From contig NZ_CP108080.1 in the NCBI RefSeq assembly GCF_036181745.1, positions 7,071,501 through 7,135,500 of the forward strand: a DNA stretch of 64,000 nucleotides. Reading direction: 5' to 3'. Both the position numbers and the translations under genes were made by a program. The notes under the pieces were generated by a model. That model was not told where the DNA came from. It was given only the letters and a program-made list of their open reading frames with translations, and ran no database searches. Source of the stretch: Streptomyces sp. NBC_00259 (GTDB taxonomy: Bacteria > Actinomycetota > Actinomycetes > Streptomycetales > Streptomycetaceae). This document shows, piece after piece, positions 26,656 to 33,953 of the stretch (the stretch's first letter is position 1; every line of letters starts with the position of its first letter).

Positions 26656-26661
26656 TAATGT
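26656..26661 (+). promoter_or_regulatory. -10 box of tRNA-Pro copy 2
   Basis: TAATGT at 26656-26661 is followed by TCTCTTGCGCG, matching TATGGT followed by TCTCATGCGCG before copy 1. It sits at a similar distance from the tRNA. Confidence 0.5.
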
Positions 26662-26706
26662 TCTCTTGCGCGCTCGGCAGGGGCCCAGCCCCGCGGACGC
26701 GCGCAT

Positions 26707-26780
<74 letters not shown>

Positions 26781-26807
26781 CTTTTCGAAGTCGTGGTGTA
26801 TTGGCCG

Positions 26808-26840
26808 AAGGCCGTTCCGGATTCCGTCCGGGGCGGCCTT
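26808..26840 (+). terminator. Terminator after tRNA-Pro copy 2
   Basis: AAGGCCGTTCCGG (26808-26820) pairs with CCGGGGCGGCCTT (26828-26840), two G-U pairs included, followed by a T-rich TCGTCGTTTCG. It is a good terminator for the tRNA and for the convergent phosphopantetheinyl transferase gene. Confidence 0.85.
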
Positions 26841-26927
26841 TCGTCGTTTCGAGCCCGAGCGACATCCCCGTTTCCGAACATCCCATTACCCCGCCGGGCT
26901 TGGCGTGCGACGACCTCGTCGACGCCG

Positions 26928-27587
26928 TCAGCGCATGACCGCGATCGCCGTGACCACCAGGCCCGACTCGACCAGCCAGCGTCCGTCGAAGCCGGACAGC
27001 CGGCGTCCCTCCACCACCGGACCCTCGACCAGCAGCCGGGCGTGGAACGAGGCGTCGTCGGGGTCGATCGTGATGACGGCCTCCTCGAAGTCCAGCCAGC
27101 GGCCGGCCAGCGGGTACCACGCCTTGTAGACGCTCTCCTTGGCGCTGAACAGGAGCCTGTCCCAGCAGACTTCCGGCCGCAGCGCAGCCAGCCGCGTCAG
27201 CGCCGCCCGCTCCTGCGGCAGGGTCACGAGATCGCGTACGCCCTCGTCCGGAAGCGGCAGATGCGGCTCCGCGTCCAGGCCGATCGTCAGCACCTCGGAC
27301 GAACGTGCCACCGCGGCGGCCCGGTAGCCCTTGCAGTGCGTCAGGGCTCCGACGGCGCCCGACGGCCACTGCGGCGCCCTGCCGGGTCCGGGAAGGATCG
27401 GCGCGGGCGCGAACCCCAGCTCTTCCAGGGCCTTGCGCGCGCACACCCGTACGGTGCCGAACTCCCGCTGCCGCTCGGGAACGGCGTTCGCCACCAGCTC
27501 CCGTTCCTCGGGGAACATCCCGGTCACCGGCGGATCGCCGAACAGCTCGGAGGCCGCGATCGGCGGAGGCAGTAGCTTGCCGATCAT
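26928..27587 (-). CDS. 4'-phosphopantetheinyl transferase (EntD/Svp-like)
   Basis: Enzyme of 219 residues that moves phosphopantetheine from CoA to carrier proteins of polyketide, peptide and siderophore synthetases. It carries the EntD-type N-terminal block (FPEERELVANAVPERQREF, TVRVCARKALEELG), the ALTHCKGYRAAAVA segment, and the Mg/CoA motifs IGLDAEP and the WDRLLFSAKESVYKAW core. It closely resembles broad-specificity Streptomyces PPTases. ATG 27587 is used. The gene stands alone between a tRNA and a CRP-like gene. Confidence 0.93.
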   Translation of the reverse strand: MIGKLLPPPIAASELFGDPPVTGMFPEERELVANAVPERQREFGTVRVCARKALEELGFAPAPILPGPGRAPQWPSGAVGALTHCKGYRAAAVARSSEVLTIGLDAEPHLPLPDEGVRDLVTLPQERAALTRLAALRPEVCWDRLLFSAKESVYKAWYPLAGRWLDFEEAVITIDPDDASFHARLLVEGPVVEGRRLSGFDGRWLVESGLVVTAIAVMR

Positions 27588-27684
27588 CTGCGCGCTCCGT
27601 CCGGTGTGGGATCGTCCGCACAGAATAGTCGTCACACCGTACGGACCGGCCGGCGGGACCGCGCCCCGGACGAGCCGGCCGGGG

Positions 27685-28149
27685 TCACTGTGTGAGACCG
27701 CTTCCGTACGGGGCGTACAGGTCCAGCAGGCGGATCCGGGCGGAGTGCAGCCGGTGCGCGAGCACCCTGCCGACCCAGTGGCCGATCGCCGAGCCGAAGG
27801 CGGGATCGGCGTCCATCAGCAGCCGGATGGTCACCGCGTCGAACTCCTGGGCGCGCACCGGGGTCATGGCCTCGGCCCCCAGCTGCCAGACGTACGGTGG
27901 GAACAGCCAGGACCAGCCCACGAGTTCACCGAAGCCGAGGTTCTCGATCACGGCCGGCCGGCGGCCCGGGACATGGATGTCCAGGGTGACGGTGCCGGAC
28001 CGGATGATCCAGAAGCGGTCGGCCAGATGTCCTTCCTCGAAGACACGGGCCCCCTCGCGAAACTTGACGTCCCTCGCCGTCTCCAGCAGCCGGGCACGGT
28101 GCTCGGCCGACAGCGCCGTTGTCATACGGATCGAAGAGTTGCTCATCAT
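27685..28149 (-). CDS. Stand-alone cyclic-nucleotide-binding-domain protein, CRP/FNR-like
   Basis: Protein of 154 residues. A cNMP-binding beta-barrel fills about residues 15-125 (VKFREGARVFEEGHLADRFW, IRSGTVTLDIHVPG, ENLGFGELVGWSWLFPP) and is followed only by a helix (AIGHWVGRVLAHRLHSARIR). The C-terminal winged helix of CRP/FNR regulators is missing. The phosphate-binding R-A pair of true cAMP binders is not evident, so the ligand is uncertain. GGAGG precedes the start at 28149, with a second ATG directly after. Confidence 0.82.
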   Translation of the reverse strand: MMSNSSIRMTTALSAEHRARLLETARDVKFREGARVFEEGHLADRFWIIRSGTVTLDIHVPGRRPAVIENLGFGELVGWSWLFPPYVWQLGAEAMTPVRAQEFDAVTIRLLMDADPAFGSAIGHWVGRVLAHRLHSARIRLLDLYAPYGSGLTQ

Positions 28150-28203
28150 GGGCCTCCGTTCGCCTCAAGCCCATCGTGAGCCGTCCGCCCCCGGGGCGCA
28201 CGG

Positions 28204-28228
28204 CCGGACGGGTGACGGGCCCGTCCGG
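28204..28228. promoter_or_regulatory. Perfect inverted repeat in the divergent CRP-like/deaminase region
   Basis: CCGGACGGG (28204-28212) and CCCGTCCGG (28220-28228) form a nine-base inverted repeat between the start of the CRP-like gene and the deaminase gene. As it lies between divergent starts, an operator is likelier than a terminator. Confidence 0.45.
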
Positions 28229-28392
28229 ATCTTCGACGAGGTCCCGCCGGGCGGAGGGCACACCCGTGCGGCGCACCCGCGCGGCGCCGTGGGACGAGCG
28301 GTGCTTCCGGGCGGTCCACACGGCCGGGTGATCGTCCGCGCCGGTCAGCCTGTCGCCCCGTCCGCGCGGCACCCCGCTGATCACCTTGAGGG

Positions 28393-29979
28393 GTGAACTC
28401 CCACCGCCCGCGGGCGGCGTGCCGCCGCGCCGCCCCGCTCCACGCCGGCCTCGGCTGTCTCGCCGTCCTGTCGCTGCTGCCCGCGCTCCCCGCCGCGGCA
28501 CGGCCCGCGCACGCCCGCGCGCCGCGGCCGGAGACGCCCGCGGAGCGGCGCGTCTCCTCGTACCTGGACTCCGTGCGCGACCGGCCCGAGGCGCTGCGCG
28601 CCTTCTTCCGTGCCCTGCCCAAGGGCGGCGATCTGCACCATCACCTTTCCGGCGCCGCCCCCACCGAGTTCCTGATCCGGCTCGCCGGCGAGGACGGGCT
28701 GTGCGTCGACGCGTCGATGACCGCCGTGCCGCCGCCGTGCGGTCCTGGCGCCCGGCCCGCGTCCGACGCCGCGGTGGACGCGGCCTTCCACCGCTCGATC
28801 CTGCGCGCCTGGTCCATGCAGGACTTCCCGCCCGGTCAGCCGGGCCACGACCACTTCTTCGCCACGTTCGGCAAGTTCGGCGCGGTCACCGAGCCCAACC
28901 GGGGCAAGCTGCTCGCCGAGGTGGCCGCCGGCGCCGTCGCACAGAACCAGCTCTATCTGGAGTCGATGGTCACCCCCGCCGTGGCCGGCGCGGAGCGGCT
29001 CGCCGACGAGGTCGGATACGACGAGGACCTCGGCGCGCTGCACCGCAAGCTGCTCGCGGGCGGCCGGATGGACCGGCTCGTGGCCGAAGCACGCCAGGAG
29101 GCCGACGCCGCCGACGCCCAGTTCCGTACCGCCGCCCACTGCGGCACCGCGCGCCCGGACCCCGGCTGCTCCCTGCCGGTCCGCTGGATCTCGCATGTGT
29201 ACCGGGCGAGTTCGCCGGAGCGGGTGTTCACCCAGATCGTCCTCGGCATGCGGCTGGCCGAGCGCGACCGGCGCTTCGTGGCCGTGAACCTCGTCCAGCC
29301 CGAGGACTGGGAGGTGCCGCTGCGCGACTACCGCCTCCACATGCGCATGCTCGACCATCTCCACCGCGCCTACCCCCGGGCCCGCCTGACCCTGCACGCG
29401 GGGGAGCTGGCTCCCGGGCTCGTCAAGCCCGAGGACCTGACCTTCCACATCCGCGAGGCGGTCCGCACGGGCCACGCGGAACGCATCGGCCACGGTGTGG
29501 ACCTGCGCCACGAGGACGACTGGCAGGAACTGGCACGCCTCATGGCCCGCCGCCGGATCGCCGTGGAGGTGCCCCTCACCAGCAACGCGCAGATCCTCGG
29601 TGTGTCCGGGGACGCGCACCCCTTCCGGGCCTACCGCCGCTACGGCGTGCCGGTGGTGCTGTCCACCGACGACCCGGGCGTCTCCCGTACGGACCTCGGC
29701 ACCGAGTACCAGCGCGCCGCCACGTCCTACGGCCTCGGCTACCGCGAGCTGAAGGACCTGGCGCGGGACTCGCTGGAGTACGCCTTCCTGCCCGGACCGG
29801 GACTGTGGCGTGCCGACGGGGACGGCGGCCGGCACCGACCGGCGGGTCCCTGCCGCCGCGAACGGCCGGGCTCGCAAACGCCGCGTCCCGCCTGTGCCCG
29901 CCTGCTCGCCGGGAGCCCGAAGGCGGCGCTCCAATGGCGGCTGGAGGCCGCGTTCGCGAGGTTCGAGCGCCGCTTCTGA
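28393..29979 (+). CDS. Secreted adenosine deaminase family protein
   Basis: Protein of 528 residues. It has an exported N-terminus (Arg-rich, then LGCLAVLSLLPALPAAA, cleavage near residue 40) and a metal-dependent deaminase body: DLHHHLSGAAPTEFLIRLAG supplies HxH, LHAGEL the second His, RIGHGVDL the third and STDDPGVSRTDL the metal-site Asp pair, all in ADA order. The length and secretion resemble extracellular ADGF-type deaminases. The C-terminal 60 residues are Arg/Pro-rich. GTG 28393 directly follows an in-frame stop and its ribosome binding site is too close, so the start is uncertain. Confidence 0.85.
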   Translation: MNSHRPRAACRRAAPLHAGLGCLAVLSLLPALPAAARPAHARAPRPETPAERRVSSYLDSVRDRPEALRAFFRALPKGGDLHHHLSGAAPTEFLIRLAGEDGLCVDASMTAVPPPCGPGARPASDAAVDAAFHRSILRAWSMQDFPPGQPGHDHFFATFGKFGAVTEPNRGKLLAEVAAGAVAQNQLYLESMVTPAVAGAERLADEVGYDEDLGALHRKLLAGGRMDRLVAEARQEADAADAQFRTAAHCGTARPDPGCSLPVRWISHVYRASSPERVFTQIVLGMRLAERDRRFVAVNLVQPEDWEVPLRDYRLHMRMLDHLHRAYPRARLTLHAGELAPGLVKPEDLTFHIREAVRTGHAERIGHGVDLRHEDDWQELARLMARRRIAVEVPLTSNAQILGVSGDAHPFRAYRRYGVPVVLSTDDPGVSRTDLGTEYQRAATSYGLGYRELKDLARDSLEYAFLPGPGLWRADGDGGRHRPAGPCRRERPGSQTPRPACARLLAGSPKAALQWRLEAAFARFERRF

Positions 29980-30030
29980 CGCCGCCGCCGGGCCGCTCCC
30001 TGCACCGCCGCCGAGCCGCTCCCGGCATCG

Positions 30031-30921
30031 CTACTGAACGGCCGCGTCCCTGAGGGCGTCGAGCAGTCCGCGCAGCGCGGGCGTGGCCGGCGCGGTCTCG
30101 CGCACGGCCGCGTGGACGGCTCGCACCGGCTCGGGCCGGCGGACCTTGCGTACGACGACACCGGGATGCGGGGCGCGCAGCCCGGTCAGAGGGATCATGC
30201 CGATGCCCAGTCCGGCCGCGACGAAGCCCTGCGCCGTGGCGTAGTCCTCGCTGTCGACGACGAACTCCGGGCTGAACCCGGCAGCGGCGCAGGCGTCGAG
30301 CACCGCGTCGAGACACGGGCCGGGCCATTCGCTGCCCACCCAGGGCTCGTCGGCGAGATCGGCCAGGTCGATGACGCGTCTGGTGGCCAGCCGGTGTCCC
30401 TTGGGCAGCACGGCGCGGTACGGGTCGTCCAGCAGGTGCTCCAGCCGGATGCCGTCCACGGACCGGCCGTGCGGCCGCACCACGAGGGCCACGTCGGCCT
30501 GCCCCTGCGCCACCTCCGGCAGCGGGTCCACGGGGTCGGACAGCTTCAGCTCCACCTGGACGCCCGGATGGTCGCGCCGCAGCCGTGCGAGCGCGGGAGC
30601 GACCAGCGGGGCGCCGACCGTGGCGAAGTAGCGCACCGAAAGCCGCCCCGTGCGGCCCTCCTTGAGATCGGTCAGCGCCGTCTCCGCCTCGGCGACCTGG
30701 CGGCTGATGGCGGCGGCGTGCTCGGTGAGCAGCAGCCCGGCCGCCGTGGGCCGCACGCCCCTGCCGACGCGTTCGAGCAGTGCCGTACCCGCCTCCTTCT
30801 CCAGGGCGGCGACCTGCTGACTGACGGCGGACGGTGTGTATCCCAGTCGTCCGGCCGCCGCCGTGACCGATCCGCTGCTGACGACCGCTCTCAGGACCTG
30901 CATGCGCCTCACATCAAGCAT
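30031..30921 (-). CDS. LysR-family transcription regulator
   Basis: Regulator of 296 residues. The N-terminal winged helix reads MQVLRAVVSSGSVTAAAGRL then SAVSQQVAALEKEAG. The rest is the periplasmic-binding-like effector domain (LSVRYFATVGAPLVAPALAR onward). ATG 30921 overlaps a TGCAGTAC repeat. It is divergent from the EamA transporter across 120 bases, the classic LysR layout, so it probably controls that transporter and itself. Confidence 0.92.
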   Translation of the reverse strand: MLDVRRMQVLRAVVSSGSVTAAAGRLGYTPSAVSQQVAALEKEAGTALLERVGRGVRPTAAGLLLTEHAAAISRQVAEAETALTDLKEGRTGRLSVRYFATVGAPLVAPALARLRRDHPGVQVELKLSDPVDPLPEVAQGQADVALVVRPHGRSVDGIRLEHLLDDPYRAVLPKGHRLATRRVIDLADLADEPWVGSEWPGPCLDAVLDACAAAGFSPEFVVDSEDYATAQGFVAAGLGIGMIPLTGLRAPHPGVVVRKVRRPEPVRAVHAAVRETAPATPALRGLLDALRDAAVQ

Positions 30922-30950
30922 GCAGTACAGGTTAATGGTGTGTGCAGTAC
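30921..30950. promoter_or_regulatory. Direct repeats of TGCAGTAC in the LysR/EamA promoter region
   Basis: TGCAGTAC occurs at 30921-30928 and 30943-30950, 22 bases apart (two helical turns), between the divergent genes and overlapping the LysR start codon. These are candidate LysR binding sites. Confidence 0.55.
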
Positions 30951-31041
30951 TTTTCACTTGTCCTGTCGAATGTGGTGCGGGACGGTTGCCCGGGAGAGCG
31001 ATGGCGACCTGACGTCGCACACCGGGCAGGGGAGACAGGGC

Positions 31042-32031
31042 ATGACGAGCGGCAGTCGGGGAACAGCGGTGCGGATGGGCGTGCTCGCCCTGTTGTGGGG
31101 TTCGGGCTTCCTCTGGATCAAACTGGCCCTCAACCACGGCCTGTCGCCGCTCCAGATCACCGTGGCCCGCTGTGTGCTGGGCGCGGCGGTCCTGCTCGCG
31201 ATCGCCCTTGCGTCCGGCGCCCGCCTGCCGCGCGACAGGCGGACCTGGGGTCACCTCGTCGTCGCTGCCTTCCTCTGCAACGCCCTGCCGTTCTTCCTGT
31301 TCGGCCTCGGCGAGCAGACGGTCGATTCGTCGGTGGCCGGCGTCCTGAACGCGACGACCCCGCTGTGGTCACTGCTGATCGGCATCGGGCTCGGCACGGA
31401 ACGCGGGCCGCGGCCCATCCGGCTGGGCGGACTCGTGCTCGGATTCGCGGGTACGCTGCTGATCTTCGCCCCCTGGCAGCGGTCCGGGCTGTTCGGCTGG
31501 GGCGCCCTCGCCCTGCTGGGCGCGGCGGTCAGCTACGCCGCGGCCTTCGCCTACATGGGGCGCACACTCACCGGCAGAGGCACGGAGCCCCTCGCGCTCT
31601 CGGCAGCCCAGCTCGTCACCGCGAGCGGCCTGAGCATTCTCGCTCTGCCCGCGGGCGGACTCGCGCCGGTGCGGGCCGACGCGACGGCACTCGTCGCCGT
31701 CGTCGTCCTCGGGATCTTCGGCACCGGTTTCACGTTCTTCCTCAACTACCGCCTGATCGCGGACGAGGGTGCCACCAGCGCCGCCACCGTGGGGTACCTG
31801 CTGCCGGTCGTCTCGGTCGCGCTCGGCGCGGTGGTGCTCGGCGAGGCGATCGGCCCGCGCGTCGTCCTCGGCATGCTCACCGTGCTCGCCGGCGTGGCCA
31901 TGACCCGCGGCCGGGGGCGTGCGACGCAGGAGCCTGGTGCGGGGTCCGTGTCCGTGTCCGTGACGTCGGTCTCGGCCACCCCGTCGGTGACCGCGGCCGT
32001 CAGCGAGGCCGTCAGCGACTGCCGTCGGTGA
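31042..32031 (+). CDS. EamA/DMT-family transporter
   Basis: Membrane protein of 329 residues with two EamA repeats of five helices each (VLALLWGSGFLWIKLALNHG, AALVAVVVLGIFGTGFTFFL-type segments). The extended C-terminal tail (about 300-329) is Ser/Val/Thr-rich with VSVSVTSVSATPSVTAAVSE-like repeats and is not part of the domain. GGGGAGACAGGGC precedes ATG 31042. It probably exports a metabolite sensed by the divergent LysR regulator. Confidence 0.88.
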   Translation: MTSGSRGTAVRMGVLALLWGSGFLWIKLALNHGLSPLQITVARCVLGAAVLLAIALASGARLPRDRRTWGHLVVAAFLCNALPFFLFGLGEQTVDSSVAGVLNATTPLWSLLIGIGLGTERGPRPIRLGGLVLGFAGTLLIFAPWQRSGLFGWGALALLGAAVSYAAAFAYMGRTLTGRGTEPLALSAAQLVTASGLSILALPAGGLAPVRADATALVAVVVLGIFGTGFTFFLNYRLIADEGATSAATVGYLLPVVSVALGAVVLGEAIGPRVVLGMLTVLAGVAMTRGRGRATQEPGAGSVSVSVTSVSATPSVTAAVSEAVSDCRR

Positions 32032-32040
32032 CTGCGGACG

Positions 32041-32472
32041 TCAGTGCGGCCAGTCCTTCGTGATCTCGAAGCTGTGGGTCTCACAGCCCAGGATCCGCCC
32101 CTCCTTGTCCACGAAGGTGCCGGTGACCTGGTAGACGTCCCTGGCCATATGGCCGATCGGCAGCCGCTCCGGCGGCAGCACGATCTCGTACGGGCCGCCG
32201 TGCCGGTAGTCGCCCAGCAGGATCTCCTGGTGGCCGACCGTCACGCCCTGCCGCGTGCGTTCGTCGATGAAGCGCAGCCCCGCCAGGTCGTGCCCCGACC
32301 CGACGGCGAACTTCAGCCCCACCCGGAACTCCGCGCCCTCCCTGAGCACCAGCGGCGCGGGCGGCGGCTCACTGCCGCGCTCCGGCGCGGGCGCCAGGCG
32401 TACGGGCATGTCGGGGCGGCCCTCCACCTGGATCGTCACGGCCAGCAGCTCGAAGTCGGGAGTTGAATTCAT
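32041..32472 (-). CDS. RhoGDI-like immunoglobulin-fold protein
   Basis: Protein of 143 residues with no signal peptide. Its pattern matches the lipid-binding domain of eukaryotic Rho GDP-dissociation inhibitors: EFRVGLKFAVGSGHDLAGLR, a QGVTVGHQEILLGDY segment (compare KGVKIDKTDYMVGSYG), PIGHMARDVYQVTGTFVDKE (compare KGMLARGSYNIKSRFTDDD) and the terminal FEITKDW (compare LTIKKDW). Order and spacing agree along the whole protein; only the N-terminal switch-binding arm is shorter. The role in a bacterium is unknown; binding of a lipid or hydrophobic tail is conceivable. It is convergent with the EamA gene. Confidence 0.75.
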   Translation of the reverse strand: MNSTPDFELLAVTIQVEGRPDMPVRLAPAPERGSEPPPAPLVLREGAEFRVGLKFAVGSGHDLAGLRFIDERTRQGVTVGHQEILLGDYRHGGPYEIVLPPERLPIGHMARDVYQVTGTFVDKEGRILGCETHSFEITKDWPH

Positions 32473-32854
32473 CGGATGCGCCAGCTTTCGCCGCTCATGA
32501 GAAGAACCGACGGGTATCTCAGACTAGCCATGCGGGCGTGGGGTGGTCGCCGCACGGGACGCCGCGTACCCGGCCGAACGAACCGGCCGACGAGGAGGCC
32601 GAGGCGCGGTGGCATCGTCGAGGGCCCGGAGGCGGGGCGACGCGGGGGAACGCGTACGCACTGGTCGAACCGGGTGAATCCGAAGCGGTCGCACCCGGCG
32701 AATGCAGGTCCGGGGGGCTCACCGGACGCGTCGTTCCGCACCGGGTCCCGGCGGTGGCCGGTCTCCGGCCGCCCAGCGCAAGCGAGGCGCGGCGGCCGGT
32801 GTCATAGTCGGGATGTCACCGTCAGGCCGGACGGACGGACCAGGAGAACCGGGC
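32473..32854. other. 382-base intergenic region, RhoGDI-like to STAS gene
   Basis: Only low-quality open frames run through this stretch. It should hold the divergent promoters. AGGAGAACCGGGC at the right end is the STAS gene's ribosome binding site. No repeat or RNA is apparent. Confidence 0.5.
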
Positions 32855-33250
32855 ATGGTGTCAGCACAGGACGGTTGGCCGGGGAGCACCGGCGGGGGCC
32901 GGTTCACGGTCGAGACGCGGCCGGGCCCGGAGCCGGACATCGTGGTGCTCGCGGTCGCGGGGGAGCTCGACCACGACACGGCCGAACCGCTGCGCACCGC
33001 CCTGGACGAGGCGGTCGCGAGCGGCGCGCGGCGCATCCTCGTCGACTGCGGCGGGCTGCTGTTCTGCGATTCCACGGGCCTGAACGTGCTGCTGCGCGCG
33101 CGGCTCGCGGCGCAGGAGAACGAGGCCCGGGTGGAGCTTGCGGCGCTTCGGCCCCAGGTGGCCCGGATGCTCGCGATCACCGGTGCCGGGGCGGTCTTTC
33201 CCCGGTACGCGAGCCTCGCGGAGGCCCTCGCGGGGCCCCCGCAGGAGTAG
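32855..33250 (+). CDS. STAS-domain anti-sigma factor antagonist
   Basis: Protein of 131 residues. The STAS domain covers about 15-125 with the phosphorylatable serine in VDCGGLLFCDSTGLNVLLRA (DST motif). Such proteins release a sigma factor by binding its kinase-type anti-sigma. ATG 32855 has AGGAG upstream. The next gene, an HATPase of the anti-sigma family, starts two bases after the stop codon, so the pair is an operon and likely a binding couple. Confidence 0.9.
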   Translation: MVSAQDGWPGSTGGGRFTVETRPGPEPDIVVLAVAGELDHDTAEPLRTALDEAVASGARRILVDCGGLLFCDSTGLNVLLRARLAAQENEARVELAALRPQVARMLAITGAGAVFPRYASLAEALAGPPQE

Positions 33251-33252
33251 TC

Positions 33253-33867
33253 GTGAGCGCGGCCCTTCCCGCACAGGGACAGACCCGCAGACTCGTCCTC
33301 TCCGGGACCCGCGGCGTGGTCGGGCGCTGCCGGGACTTCAGCGCCACGGCTCTGGCCGACTGGGACTGGCTCCCGCCCGACGGCGCCGGGCACGCCCTGT
33401 ACGGCGGCACGCACGACGCGGCGGAGAACGGCGCGGCGGAGAACGGCGCGGCGGAGAGCGGCACAGCACGCGTCGAGTTCGCCCCCGACGAGTACGGGGG
33501 CTGGGACGAACGGTCCTGGAACGAGAGCGCCTGGAACGAGACCCTGGACGCCCCGGTGACCTGGGACGACGAGCGGCGGGCCATCGCCGAGGACGTGCTG
33601 ATGGTCGTGTCCGAGCTGGTCACCAACGCCTGTCTGCATGCCGGAGGGCCGCTGGAGCTGGTGCTGCACTGCACGCCCGACCGGCTCCGTATCGAGGTCA
33701 CCGACGCCAGCCCGGTGCAGCCGCGGCCGCGCCCGCACGCCGACCCCGCGGTGCCCGGCGGACACGGACTGGTCGTGCTGGCGAGGCTCGCCCGCGCCTG
33801 GGGCTCGGTGCCGCACGGCTCGGGAAAGACGGTGTGGGCGGAGGTCGCGGCACCACGGCGGCCCTGA
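33253..33867 (+). CDS. RsbW/SpoIIAB-type ATP-binding anti-sigma regulatory protein
   Basis: Protein of 204 residues, GTG start two bases after the STAS gene. The HATPase_c fold shows the N box SELVTNACLHA (around residues 120-130), the IEVTDASP box and the glycine-rich GGHGLVVLARL. An insertion of about 45 residues between the first strand and the core holds a three-fold ENGAAENGAAESG repeat and an acidic Trp-rich stretch (GGWDERSWNESAWNE). Such kinases phosphorylate STAS antagonists and bind sigma factors. Confidence 0.88.
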   Translation: MSAALPAQGQTRRLVLSGTRGVVGRCRDFSATALADWDWLPPDGAGHALYGGTHDAAENGAAENGAAESGTARVEFAPDEYGGWDERSWNESAWNETLDAPVTWDDERRAIAEDVLMVVSELVTNACLHAGGPLELVLHCTPDRLRIEVTDASPVQPRPRPHADPAVPGGHGLVVLARLARAWGSVPHGSGKTVWAEVAAPRRP

Positions 33868-33953
33868 CCGTATCCGGGGCGCCGACCCGGACGCCACGTG
33901 CGACAGTCGGTAGTGGACACAAGACGCCGGACGAGCGACACACGAGGTCGGCG

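Noticed and set aside
32469..32741. Minus-strand 90-residue frame before the RhoGDI-like gene
   Set aside because: Arg/Pro-rich random-type composition and no ribosome binding site.
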